From the NCBI GenBank assembly GCA_934177995.1, contig CAKPPW010000001.1, positions 21,394 through 85,393 on the forward strand: a stretch of DNA of 64,000 bases, written 5' to 3'. How positions within the stretch are numbered: the stretch's first letter is position 1; the number at the start of each line of letters is the position of its first letter. A program made the position numbers and the translations under genes. The notes beneath the pieces were generated by a model, which was given only the letters and a program-made list of their open reading frames with translations, made no database searches and was not told the origin of the DNA. Shown here in pieces: positions 1-8,372 of the stretch. The DNA is from an uncultured Bacilli bacterium (GTDB lineage Bacteria > Bacillota_I > Bacilli_A > RF39 > UBA660).

Positions 1-720
1 CTAGTAACTGATATATATGAACAATTAGATGATATTGAGAATATGTATGATTTAAATAAAGAAGATGTAAAAATAATAGATGAGGTTAATAAAGATTTAA
101 CAGTTATAAAAGATGATCATCATAAGATGTTAGAAAAAGTTAAGAATAAAGCGACACCTTATTCTAGTGTTAATGATGAAGTGGAGAAATTATCTAATAG
201 ATTAAAACAAGTAGAATCAACTCTAGATATTGCTTTAAAATCACTTGGTAATATGTATGAAGATGAACAAAGAGCAAGGGAACAACTAGAAGAGATTGAA
301 AGACTGTTAAAAGAATGTAAAGAAAAAATGAGAGAGTATAAATTACCAGTTATTGAAGATAGATACTTTGTTGAACTTAGTGAAGCTAATGAAGCTATCT
401 TAGAGGTGATAAAAGAACTATCTAAAAAACCAATTGCTATTAAAACATTAAATACTAGAGTAGATACAGCTAGAGATTTAGTTCTAAAACTTTATAATAC
501 AACTGTTTCAATGATTAAAACTGCTAAGATGAGTGAAATGGCTATTGTTTATGGCAATAGATATATTCCTCTTCATGAAGATATAGAAGAAGGAATTAAT
601 AGAGCAAGAAATCTTTTCTTTAAAGGCGACTATACATCATCACTAAAAGTTAGTGTTGATACCATAAAATTAGTAGATGATAATTTTGAAAGAAAGTTGT
701 TGGCGTATGAAAAAGAATAA
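1..720 (+). CDS. ezrA: EzrA septation ring regulator, C-terminal part
   Basis: The gene enters from the left edge in an open frame, so only the last 239 residues are visible. EzrA is a membrane-anchored, spectrin-like protein that restrains FtsZ ring assembly and links it to wall synthesis. What is seen is almost entirely charged, heptad-like helix (coiled coil). Near the C-terminus lies YGNRY followed by a helix rich in acidic residues, matching the conserved QNR-type patch that ends EzrA proteins. The N-terminal transmembrane anchor must lie outside the window. The stop codon lies inside the start of the next gene, which suggests translational coupling. Confidence 0.85.
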   Translation, partial: LVTDIYEQLDDIENMYDLNKEDVKIIDEVNKDLTVIKDDHHKMLEKVKNKATPYSSVNDEVEKLSNRLKQVESTLDIALKSLGNMYEDEQRAREQLEEIERLLKECKEKMREYKLPVIEDRYFVELSEANEAILEVIKELSKKPIAIKTLNTRVDTARDLVLKLYNTTVSMIKTAKMSEMAIVYGNRYIPLHEDIEEGINRARNLFFKGDYTSSLKVSVDTIKLVDDNFERKLLAYEKE

Positions 721-1348
721 GAAAAAGAAGAAAAAAAATAATAAAGGTTTTGGAGCATATGAGTTTTTAACAGTAGCAGTTGTTTGCTTAGTATTAACAG
801 CTATTTTGTTAGTAGCAATACTTAAACTAAGTAATAAAGAAAAATATCAAGTATTTAACTTTAATGCTAGAGTCATGGCTATGAATGCTATTAATTATAA
901 TTTTAAGGATGAAGGCACAATATATTTATATGAGATGTTAAATTTAGATTTGATATCACCAATTAAAAATCCTTTCAATGGCAAAAGTTGTGATCTTTAT
1001 GAATCAAAAGTGGAATTTCTAAAAGATGGAAAGAGAGTAACACTTAAATGTGGGGAATATCTAATAGATAGAGAATTAATAGGAAATAAAAGTTATACTC
1101 TTTATAGAGTAACAGACTGGAATGATGATAAAGAGTATGAAGCTAATGATAGTAAAACAATTTATAATCTTTCTAAGAAGGGAAAATTAGTTCTTAATAA
1201 CTATTATGAGAAAGATTTGTTAGTTACTATGCTAAATGAAAAGGTAGATAAAAAGTATGATAGTATTAAACAGATAGAAAAAGATTATAAATTAGTTAGT
1301 AAAAAAGTATATAGAAGAAAAACCAAAATAAGAGAAGTCGCTAATTAA
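707..1348 (+). CDS. Type IV prepilin-like membrane protein
   Basis: A 213-residue protein. It begins with a very basic leader of about 13 residues, then the cleavage-like junction KG|FGAYE and an unbroken hydrophobic helix (about residues 15-40). Glycine at -1, Phe at +1 and Glu at +5 are the class III signal signature of type IV pilins and pseudopilins processed by a PilD-type peptidase. Two cysteines (in KSCDL and LKCGE) could form one disulfide in the soluble domain. The start at 707 was chosen over an earlier GTG-type start at 677 because the basic leader begins here; it overlaps ezrA by 14 nt. No pilus ATPase or prepilin peptidase lies in this window, so the assembly partner is unknown. 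Confidence 0.6.
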   Translation: MKKNKKKKKKNNKGFGAYEFLTVAVVCLVLTAILLVAILKLSNKEKYQVFNFNARVMAMNAINYNFKDEGTIYLYEMLNLDLISPIKNPFNGKSCDLYESKVEFLKDGKRVTLKCGEYLIDRELIGNKSYTLYRVTDWNDDKEYEANDSKTIYNLSKKGKLVLNNYYEKDLLVTMLNEKVDKKYDSIKQIEKDYKLVSKKVYRRKTKIREVAN

Positions 1349-1373
1349 TATTAAATAAAAAGAAGGTGTTTGT

Positions 1374-2027
1374 ATGAAAGATAGTAAAGAAAAAGATTGG
1401 TTTGATAGTCCAAGACTAGTCACTTATGTTATTATTGGGTTGTTAGTGGTGTTAATAATTTTATCACAGTCATTTGCAATTAATAGTCAGTTAGGTACTA
1501 CTGATATTATTAGATCCATTTTAAATCATAATAGTATTTATGTTTTAACATTAATCTATTTTGCTCTACTTCACTTTAAAGTAGGGAAGAAATATTTTGA
1601 TCATTTAAATGTAATTATGCTTATATTCTTTGGTTTAATTACCTTAGCAAGTATGTTTACTGTATTTCAATCATTTGGCTTAGCTTCTCTTTTGCAGTTA
1701 GGAATTAATATACTATTTACAGTTTATTTTCTATATGCCTTTATTTCAAATACAGTAATTGGTAAAGAGTTTCATTTAAGTACTAGTGTGATAGTAGAGT
1801 TAAAAAATGAACAGTATTTCTATTTGATTACTACTTTGTTAGTTATTCATTTAGTAGTAGCTCTTATTAATTCAACATCATTTGAAAGTATAGTTATTTC
1901 TCTATTGGAAGTTTTATTCTATTTTCTATTTGCTAGATATATATCATTATATAAAGAATATGATGATATGAAAGTATCTTCTTCTAAAAAGAAAAGAATA
2001 AAAAAAGAAGAGGAGAGTGATAAATAA
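1374..2027 (+). CDS. Multi-pass membrane protein of unknown function
   Basis: A 217-residue protein that I do not recognise. About six hydrophobic segments can be seen, starting near residue 17 and ending near 190, followed by a short Lys/Ser/Glu-rich cytoplasmic tail. A good ribosome site (AGAAGGTG) sits upstream of the ATG. The stop overlaps the next start by one base (TAATG), so it is probably co-translated with the 2027 gene and belongs to the run of envelope genes after ezrA. Confidence 0.7.
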   Translation: MKDSKEKDWFDSPRLVTYVIIGLLVVLIILSQSFAINSQLGTTDIIRSILNHNSIYVLTLIYFALLHFKVGKKYFDHLNVIMLIFFGLITLASMFTVFQSFGLASLLQLGINILFTVYFLYAFISNTVIGKEFHLSTSVIVELKNEQYFYLITTLLVIHLVVALINSTSFESIVISLLEVLFYFLFARYISLYKEYDDMKVSSSKKKRIKKEEESDK

Positions 2028-2359
2028 TGAAAGATTTATTTGATGAGATAGAAATGGAAAAGAAACCACTTCCTAAGTTAAAAAAGATTAGTAAAGAGGT
2101 AACTAAGACTAGAGAACATAACTTCTATCAAAAATTAGCTTACTTATTATTTGCTTTCTTCTTTATAATTGGTATTATTTTAGGTAATATTTTTCCAGCT
2201 TGTACGGAAACATCTACACTGTTTAAAACCTGTACTAATACAGAATATAATCTTGCTTTAACTTTAATATTTTGGTTAGTTAGTTTTGTATTTTGTTCCT
2301 TAATATATGGTTTTGGTGAAATTATAAAACTTTTAACAATAATTAGTGAAAAGAAATAG
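2027..2359 (+). CDS. Small membrane protein, two transmembrane helices
   Basis: A 110-residue protein of unknown family. The first 35 residues are charged and cytoplasmic in character. Two hydrophobic segments follow (about 36-58 and 75-103), separated by a short loop with two cysteines (PACTETS and KTCTN) that could form an extracytoplasmic disulfide. Its start overlaps the stop of the previous gene by one base. Context suggests an envelope or division-related role, but nothing in the sequence names one. Confidence 0.65.
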   Translation: MKDLFDEIEMEKKPLPKLKKISKEVTKTREHNFYQKLAYLLFAFFFIIGIILGNIFPACTETSTLFKTCTNTEYNLALTLIFWLVSFVFCSLIYGFGEIIKLLTIISEKK

Positions 2360-2368
2360 GTGATAGTA

Positions 2369-3322
2369 ATGATAAGAAATTTAGAAGTAAATCAATCTAA
2401 AATTATTGATTTAAATAAGAAAAAAAGATTAATGGCTCAAAGAAAAGCTAGAGCTAGAAGAAGGTTTAAGACAAGAGTAGGTATGGCTCTTTTTGCCCTT
2501 GCTATACCAATTGGAGCTGTTTCAATAAATTCAATGAGGGAAAGTGAAGATACTAAATCAGTAGTGGAGAATATGGAAACTAATATAGCTGCTGATAATA
2601 CTATTTATGCAGATATTACTGATTTAAATGATTTGAATTTAGTACTAGTAAATGATGGTGTAAATAGTGATTTCTTTAGTTCTCTTTCGGCTAATCTTGA
2701 AGAAAAAGGTGTTTCTTTTGAAACAACAAATGATTCGGCTACTATAGAAAATATGGATGGTAGTGAGACTTATATAAGTTTTATAGACTACAATAGTGAT
2801 GGTAAAACTAAGGTTATAGGAGAATACACAGAAAGAGATAATCAAACCGATCCCTTAGCTATTGGAATTAATAGTTGTTTAAAAAGAAACAACTTAACAG
2901 ATATGGATGTTCAATGTGGAATAAAGGGAATAGATGATAATGGTTATCAAAAATTAATACCATCTTCTCTTGAAAAATCAATTGGTGATGAAGGAGCAAA
3001 CAGATTTGTAACTATTGCAGTTGATGCTAATACTGATGTTGGTAAATTTTCAACTTCACTTACAGAAGGATTACTTCGTTTTCAAAATTATGTAGCTGAA
3101 GCAAATAACTTTAATTTAATAACAAGAGTTACTGGTGGAGAAACGTTAGCAATGATTGCTCAAAAGCATGGTGTTTCTGAGACTGATTTACAGCTTTTAA
3201 ATAATATAAAAGATGGTAGAATATTTGCCGATGAGACGTTAAAAGTATCTGGTTACTCAAATGTTTTAACAGATAAACCAATGGTAATAAATAATAGTAA
3301 TACTATTACAAAATCATATTAA
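2369..3322 (+). CDS. Membrane-anchored LysM domain protein
   Basis: A 317-residue protein. The first 35 residues are strongly basic (an RKARARRRFKTR stretch), followed by one membrane helix (about 37-53). A long acidic, Asn/Asp-rich extracellular region comes next, and a single LysM module of about 45 residues near the C-terminus (GGETLAMIAQKHGVSETDL onward) should bind peptidoglycan. The ATG at 2369 was preferred to a GTG at 2360 because AGGTGA sits five bases upstream. It is the last gene of the run that begins with ezrA and is followed by a terminator. Confidence 0.7.
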   Translation: MIRNLEVNQSKIIDLNKKKRLMAQRKARARRRFKTRVGMALFALAIPIGAVSINSMRESEDTKSVVENMETNIAADNTIYADITDLNDLNLVLVNDGVNSDFFSSLSANLEEKGVSFETTNDSATIENMDGSETYISFIDYNSDGKTKVIGEYTERDNQTDPLAIGINSCLKRNNLTDMDVQCGIKGIDDNGYQKLIPSSLEKSIGDEGANRFVTIAVDANTDVGKFSTSLTEGLLRFQNYVAEANNFNLITRVTGGETLAMIAQKHGVSETDLQLLNNIKDGRIFADETLKVSGYSNVLTDKPMVINNSNTITKSY

Positions 3323-3350
3323 AAATACTCATTTTGTGAGTATTTTTTTT
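3322..3350. terminator. Bidirectional terminator between converging genes
   Basis: A ten-base-pair stem (AAAATACTCA with TGAGTATTTT) around a five-base loop, followed by a run of T on the plus strand and preceded by a run of A. It can stop both the LysM gene and the converging GNAT-like gene, whose last codons lie inside it. Confidence 0.8.
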
Positions 3351-3835
3351 CTATCATTAAATCCGATATAATATACCTTTTGACTAGGATCAATAACATA
3401 ACTATTACTTTGTAATATATGATTAACTATATTATTTTCATTATTACTTATTGCAATTATGTTAGAATTAATTAATATTTTTTCATAATCTTTTAAATGG
3501 TCTTCTTGCTCCATAGTATTACCTATTAATTTATGTTTTAAAATATATAATGCTTTTTTCATATAACCTTTGTTTCTTTCTTTTTCTGTTATACCAAAGT
3601 GAATAAATAAATTATTACTAGAAATATCTTTTGTTTCTAAAAATATGAATCCAATTGGTTTATGTGATTTATTACCATTAACTTCTCTATACTTTTGAAT
3701 AAGAAATACAAAGGGACATCTTGGTGGTAAGTCATTATATTTTTGTAATGTTACATCTTCAAATAAGTTTATTAAGTCCCATATGTCATCTTTATTTTTA
3801 TAATCTAATAATTCTAAATTTAACCATTCATACAT
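3329..3835 (-). CDS. GNAT-like acetyltransferase
   Basis: A 168-residue protein. The central stretch IHFGITEKERNKGYMKKAL resembles the acetyl-CoA binding part of the GNAT fold (strand, then R/Q-x-x-G-x-[GA]-like loop and helix), although the loop is not canonical. Substrate unknown. The start at 3835 has AAGGTG seven bases upstream. It ends with UGA, one of the few UGA stops seen here. It lies 17 bases downstream of the DUF3048 gene on the same strand and is probably co-transcribed with it. Confidence 0.5.
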   Translation of the reverse strand: MYEWLNLELLDYKNKDDIWDLINLFEDVTLQKYNDLPPRCPFVFLIQKYREVNGNKSHKPIGFIFLETKDISSNNLFIHFGITEKERNKGYMKKALYILKHKLIGNTMEQEDHLKDYEKILINSNIIAISNNENNIVNHILQSNSYVIDPSQKVYYIGFNDRKKILTK

Positions 3836-3852
3836 ACTACTACACCTTACTA

Positions 3853-4917
3853 CTACTCAAATGATGGAGTCATATTAACAGGTTCTATTTGAATGAAGGT
3901 ATTTCCATCATTTAGTCTAACTCTACTACCATCCATATAATTATAGATGGTTTTACCACTTCTTGAATCTTTCTTAGCAGTTATTGGTATGGCATATCCA
4001 TTTGTTATATAATATGCTTCTTTAGTACCTGTTGTATCTAAGTCTTGCCTACCATAATTATCTAAAGTTTTATTTCTAACCTTGATAATAATAATATTTT
4101 TATAATGATATTGTTCTTTACTATCTCTATCTATATGAGCATTATGATTCATATATCTTAGATAAACTTTTTTCTCACTATCATATGCATAACTTCTTGT
4201 TTGACTGTTAGAATAGAGAATAGTTACTTTATTAGCTTGTACCAAACCAGTGTCGCAATCAGTATCAGTACAATTCTTATTTTTAATTTTAGTTAAGTCT
4301 ACAGTGTCACTAGTTATTGGTAGAGCTTCCCATTCATCGGTAGTTGTTTGGTAGCCAAGATTTTCAGCACTTTTATATAAAGTTTCTATGTTAGTAAAAA
4401 CATTATGTGGAGCAGCAATCTTTCTATCACGCCAGTAAGCACTATCTACATATAATCCATTGATATTATTTATTCTTAAAGACTTGATATCATTTTCAGC
4501 AAAAGTACTCCAACCATAGTGGGCATAAAGTGAATCATATTCTAAAGCATAATCTAAAAAGTAATGTCTAGAACTTCTAACTGGTCCTATTAATGCTGTG
4601 TTGGTATCTTTAAATATAGCCATCATTCTAGTAAGACCACCTTCTACTATTGCTTCATAAGTTACAAAAGCATCTTGTAATCCTACTTGAGAAGAGTAAC
4701 CAACATTATTGTCTATCATAACAGCAATTGGTCTTTTATTACTATCTTCATCATATATAGTTAATTTTTTCTTTTCTGTTTTAGTTGTATTAATATCAGT
4801 AAATGGAATTTTTATCTCAATTTTATTAGTTGTTGCTAGATATACTAATATAATAATTATTATAATGAAGAGTATAATAAAGGTAATAATCTTTTTTCTT
4901 TTCTTCTTCTTTTTCAT
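3853..4917 (-). CDS. DUF3048 (YerB-type) membrane-anchored protein
   Basis: A 354-residue protein with a Lys-rich start and one N-terminal membrane helix (about 9-29). Then come the hallmarks of the DUF3048 family: RPIAVMIDN near residue 62, a YEAIVEGGLTRMMAIF block, IGPVRSSRHYF, and a C-terminal FIQIEP-type segment. Homologues are usually lipoproteins; this one lacks a lipobox and is held by the helix instead. Biochemical function of the family is not established. GGAGGA precedes the ATG. Confidence 0.85.
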   Translation of the reverse strand: MKKKKKRKKIITFIILFIIIIIILVYLATTNKIEIKIPFTDINTTKTEKKKLTIYDEDSNKRPIAVMIDNNVGYSSQVGLQDAFVTYEAIVEGGLTRMMAIFKDTNTALIGPVRSSRHYFLDYALEYDSLYAHYGWSTFAENDIKSLRINNINGLYVDSAYWRDRKIAAPHNVFTNIETLYKSAENLGYQTTTDEWEALPITSDTVDLTKIKNKNCTDTDCDTGLVQANKVTILYSNSQTRSYAYDSEKKVYLRYMNHNAHIDRDSKEQYHYKNIIIIKVRNKTLDNYGRQDLDTTGTKEAYYITNGYAIPITAKKDSRSGKTIYNYMDGSRVRLNDGNTFIQIEPVNMTPSFE

Positions 4918-5025
4918 AAATCCTCCATCTTTATCTAAAGTTTATCATAAAGTGTTAAATAAGAAAATAAATTTCTAAAAAATCTTGTAATCTTATGATA
5001 CAATAAATAAGGAAAGGATGGTTTG

Positions 5026-5736
5026 ATGAGTAGAAAGAATAAAAAGTTATTAACGTCACTGTTAAGTTTAATTGTCTTAATAGCAGTAGTAAGTTATCAA
5101 TATATATTACCATCTTATGCTTATAAAGATGATAGTAATAATACGAGTGATGTTATTAATATACCAAGTTATGATAATGAACCTTATAAAGAGGTAAATA
5201 ATAATAAACCAACATTCACAGATAGTGAAAAAGAGTTGACAGAAGAGGAAGAATATAGTGATTTAGATTCTTTAGGTAGAGTAGGAGTAGCTTTTGCTCT
5301 TGTTAGTAAAAGTACAATGCCTACTACTAAAAGAGGTAGTATTGGTATGATTAAGCCAGCTGGATGGCATACAGTTAAGTATGATTTTGTTGATGGAAAA
5401 TATTTATATAATAGATGTCATTTAATCGCCCATCAATTAACAGGGCAAAATGCTAATCCCAAAAATTTAATGACTTGTACTAGAAGTATGAATGTAGATG
5501 GAATGTTACCTTTTGAGAATAGAGTAGCTAATTATATAAAAGAGACTAATAATCATGTTTTATATAGAGTAACCCCTGTTTTTGATGGTGATAATTTAGT
5601 AGCAAATGGAGCATATATGGAAGCATATTCAATTGAGGATAAGGGAAAGTTATCATTTAATGTTTATGTATATAATGTTCAAAAAGGTGTTACTATAGAT
5701 TATAAAACAGGAGAAAGTAAATTAGAGGAGGAGTAA
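5026..5736 (+). CDS. Secreted DNA/RNA non-specific endonuclease
   Basis: A 236-residue protein with an N-terminal membrane or signal segment (about 8-32), an acidic linker, then a DNA/RNA non-specific nuclease domain. The core has LGRVGVAFA, RGSIGMIKPAGW, the metal and catalytic block YNRCHLIAHQLTGQNANPKN, and GMLPFENRVANYI, all typical of EndA/Spd-like streptococcal nucleases. The catalytic His is expected in NRCHLI. The ATG at 5026 is used because GGAAAGGA lies seven bases before it; a TTG at 5023 is possible. Likely roles are nutrient recovery from extracellular DNA or DNA processing. Only three bases separate it from pta. Confidence 0.85.
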   Translation: MSRKNKKLLTSLLSLIVLIAVVSYQYILPSYAYKDDSNNTSDVINIPSYDNEPYKEVNNNKPTFTDSEKELTEEEEYSDLDSLGRVGVAFALVSKSTMPTTKRGSIGMIKPAGWHTVKYDFVDGKYLYNRCHLIAHQLTGQNANPKNLMTCTRSMNVDGMLPFENRVANYIKETNNHVLYRVTPVFDGDNLVANGAYMEAYSIEDKGKLSFNVYVYNVQKGVTIDYKTGESKLEEE

Positions 5737-5739
5737 GAT

Positions 5740-6747
5740 ATGGATTTTATAGAAAAGATAATTGATAGAGTAAAGAAAAATGAGAAGAAAAAAATAGTTT
5801 TACCAGAAACAGACGATATTAGAACTTTAGAAGCTGCAGCTATCACTGTTAGGGAAAATATTGCGGATATTTATTTGATTGGTAAGGAAGAAGATATTTT
5901 ATCTTTAGCAAGAAAGAACAATATTTCGCTTGATGGATGTAAGATAATAGAACCAGTTAAGTTTGCTGACTTTGATTTATGTGTTAATACTTATTATGAA
6001 TTAAGAAAGAAAAAGGGAATGACTCTTGATAAAGCTAGGGAAATACTTGCTAATGACTATCCTTATTTTGGAGCTATGCTTGTTAAACTTAATTATGCTG
6101 ATGGAATGGTTAGTGGGGCAGTTCACTCTAGTTCTGATACTTTACGTGTAGCTTTACAAATTATTAAGACAGCACCTAATACTAAGACAGCATCATCTTT
6201 CTTTTTGATGGATACTCCACAAAAGCAGTATGGTTCTAATGGAGTATTTATCTATTCAGATTGTGGATTAAATCAAAATCCTACTAGTGAACAATTAGTA
6301 GATATTGCTAAAAGTAGTGCTGAAAGTTTTGAATTATTAGTAGAAGATACACCGAAAGTAGCTTTTCTATCTCATTCTACTTATGGATCTTCAAAATGTC
6401 CTGATAGTGAAAAAGTAGTAAAAGCGGTAGAACTTGCTAAGGAAAGCTTAAAAGATATCACTTTAGATGGTGAATTACAGTTTGATGCTGCTATTGTTAA
6501 AGAAATAGGAGAGCGAAAAGCACCTGGTTCAAAAGTAGCAGGTTATGCCAATGTCTTAGTATTTCCAGATTTAGATGCTGGTAATATTGCTTATAAGATA
6601 ACCGAAAGACTAGGACTAGCTAAAGCTTATGGGCCAGTTACTCAAGGACTTGCTAAACCAATAAATGATTTATCTAGAGGATGTAATGCTAGTGATATAG
6701 TTGGAGTAATTGCTATTACTGCTTTACAGTCTTCTGCTATAAAATAA
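5740..6747 (+). CDS. pta: Phosphate acetyltransferase
   Basis: A 335-residue enzyme interconverting acetyl-CoA and acetyl phosphate, the first step of the acetate fermentation branch that yields ATP through acetate kinase (not in this window). Length and motifs fit the short class I Pta: KIVLPETDDIRTL at the start, VSGAVHSSSDTLRVALQII, an SDCGLNQNPT block, and the C-terminal GYANVLVFPDLDAGNIAYK and GLAKPINDLSRG segments. GGAGGAG precedes the ATG. It shares a transcript with the upstream nuclease and ends at a terminator. Confidence 0.95.
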   Translation: MDFIEKIIDRVKKNEKKKIVLPETDDIRTLEAAAITVRENIADIYLIGKEEDILSLARKNNISLDGCKIIEPVKFADFDLCVNTYYELRKKKGMTLDKAREILANDYPYFGAMLVKLNYADGMVSGAVHSSSDTLRVALQIIKTAPNTKTASSFFLMDTPQKQYGSNGVFIYSDCGLNQNPTSEQLVDIAKSSAESFELLVEDTPKVAFLSHSTYGSSKCPDSEKVVKAVELAKESLKDITLDGELQFDAAIVKEIGERKAPGSKVAGYANVLVFPDLDAGNIAYKITERLGLAKAYGPVTQGLAKPINDLSRGCNASDIVGVIAITALQSSAIK

Positions 6748-6756
6748 TTAATTAGA

Positions 6757-6791
6757 AACATCTAGTAGTTTATAATATTAGATGTTTTTTT
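6757..6791 (+). terminator. Rho-independent terminator after pta
   Basis: An eight-base stem AACATCTA / TAGATGTT with a 14-base loop, followed by a T run. It sits ten bases past the pta stop. Confidence 0.75.
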
Positions 6792-6864
6792 GTATTATGA
6801 TGGCTATTTAGGTATTTAATTTACACATAATAACATAATTTTATAAAAAACATAATTGGTTAAA

Positions 6865-6873
6865 TGTTATAAT
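6865..6873 (+). promoter_or_regulatory. Extended -10 promoter for the 6908 ORF
   Basis: TGTTATAAT (TGn followed by a perfect TATAAT) lies 35 bases before the ATG of the next ORF. No clear -35 box is seen. Confidence 0.45.
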
Positions 6874-6907
6874 ATAGATAAATAATTATATCGTAAGGTG
6901 GTAGAAT

Positions 6908-7252
6908 ATGAATATAGAGCAAAAGAATCAATTAATAGAGCAGTACATTAACGAACTTGCTTTAAGTATTAATTCTAAATATATAGGTTTAATAGATGAT
7001 GAAAAGAAAAAAAGAGCAGTAGAAATGTTTAAAGATTCAAATGATGCCTTGAAATCAGAAATAATTCCTAAAATTAATGAAATTGCTAATCAAATGATAG
7101 AGAATTTTATTAAGTTTCAAAAACGGTTAGCAGAGTTTACAGGAAATGGGCAGCATAAAAATTTGGAAGGGGTGGCTTCTTTACAACTAAATACTAGTGA
7201 AAATGGAAGCATGGGCACCATTTGGAGAAGGAAGAAATGGTTTATTTACTAA
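6908..7252 (+). CDS. Hypothetical protein, probably truncated
   Basis: A 114-residue ORF of unknown family with a clear ribosome site (AAGGTGG). The first 85 residues are regular, helix-rich and charged. The last 20 or so are out-of-frame translation of an aldo/keto reductase fragment (7197-7556), so the natural C-terminus was probably lost when the two sequences were joined, near 7150-7195. It may be a real small protein or the left half of a fusion scar. Confidence 0.4.
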   Translation: MNIEQKNQLIEQYINELALSINSKYIGLIDDEKKKRAVEMFKDSNDALKSEIIPKINEIANQMIENFIKFQKRLAEFTGNGQHKNLEGVASLQLNTSENGSMGTIWRRKKWFIY

Positions 7253-7556
7253 TGAGGTATTAGTTAGTATTGGTAAAAAATATAATAAGTCTTCCGCTCA
7301 AGTAATGCTTAGATGGCTAATCCAAAGAGGAGTTATTATCGCTTGTAAATCAACTTATATAGAAAGAATGAAAGAAAACTTTAATGTATTTGATTTTGAA
7401 CTATCAGAAGATGATATGCAAGAGATTAGTAAATTAGATACAAGTAATAGTTTGTTCTTTAATCATCAAGATCCTAAGATGGTTGAATGGTTTGATAATA
7501 TTGTAAAATCAAGAAGAGAAAATGAAGACTGTCGTAATGACAAGAAAAACTGGTAA
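7197..7556 (+). pseudogene. Aldo/keto reductase, C-terminal remnant
   Basis: About 120 residues matching the last 40 percent of a 2,5-diketogluconate-reductase type aldo/keto reductase: MEAWAPFGEGRNGLF, then SAQVMLRWLIQRGVI, a cofactor-phosphate-binding-like CKSTYIERMKENF and FDFELSEDDMQEI. The Asp/Tyr/Lys/His catalytic barrel that should precede it is missing, and an in-frame stop lies just upstream of position 7191. Such reductases often sit beside a flavodoxin gene, as here (12 bases apart). This looks like the remains of a redox pair. Confidence 0.8.
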
Positions 7557-7567
7557 GGAGATTTATA

Positions 7568-8190
7568 ATGAAAAAAAGTATAACTATAATCTTAGTAATA
7601 TTATTAATTGTTATAATTGGAGCCAGTTCTTACTATGTCTTAAATGGAAATAATAAGACTAATCAAAATAGTGGTACATCTACTTCTGGTAATGATACCA
7701 CCTCTTCTAATAAAAAAATTCTAGTAGTATATTATTCTGCTCAAAGTCATACTGAATCAGTTGCTAAAAAGATTGCAGGTAATTTAATGCTGATATTTTT
7801 GAAATAGTACCAAAAGATGTATATACATCAGATGATTTAGATTGGACAAATGCTAAATCAAGAGTATCAAGAGAACATGATGACGAATCTTTAAGAAATG
7901 TTGAACTTGAAAGTACTGAAGTAGCTAATTGGGATAGTTATGATACTGTTTTAATTGGTTATCCTATATGGTGGGGAATAGCTGCTTGGCCAGTAAATAC
8001 ATTTGTTAAAGCTAATAACTTTGCTGGAAAGACAGTTATACCATTTTGTACATCAGCATCGTCTGATATCGGTAATAGTGGAAAACTATTAGAGAAAGAG
8101 GCAGGTAGTGGTAATTGGCTTGAAGGTCAGAGATTCTCATCAAATCCAACGGATAAAGATATTAAAACATTTATAGGTATAAATTATTAA
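7568..8190 (+). pseudogene. Membrane-anchored flavodoxin, single-base frameshift
   Basis: The first frame gives an N-terminal membrane helix (about 5-25), a Thr/Ser/Asn linker and the start of a flavodoxin (ILVVYYSAQSHTESVAKKIAGNL, the FMN phosphate loop region), then stops at 7807. The +1 frame continues perfectly from position 7789 (ADIFEIVPKDVYTSDDL onward, then IGYPIWWGIAAWPVN) to a stop at 8190. One A missing near 7786, where TTAATGCT should read TTAAATGCT, explains the break. Joined, the product is a normal-length flavodoxin. A sequencing or assembly error cannot be excluded; no slippery heptamer suggests programmed shifting. Confidence 0.85.
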
Positions 8191-8372
8191 TTGCTAATAT
8201 AAATATATTTTTGTTATTTATAGTGAGCATCAGTGTCAATTGTTAAAAATATGTTGCAAAATTTTTAAGAATAAGGATTATTTTTCACTACTAATAAGTT
8301 TAGTTTTTGTAGTAAATTATGGTATGATTAATGAGAAGGACTAGCAAACAATTAAAGAAAAGAGGATAATAT

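Noticed and set aside
7780..7795. Programmed frameshift in the flavodoxin
   Set aside because: No slippery heptamer and no downstream structure; a one-base deletion explains the break.
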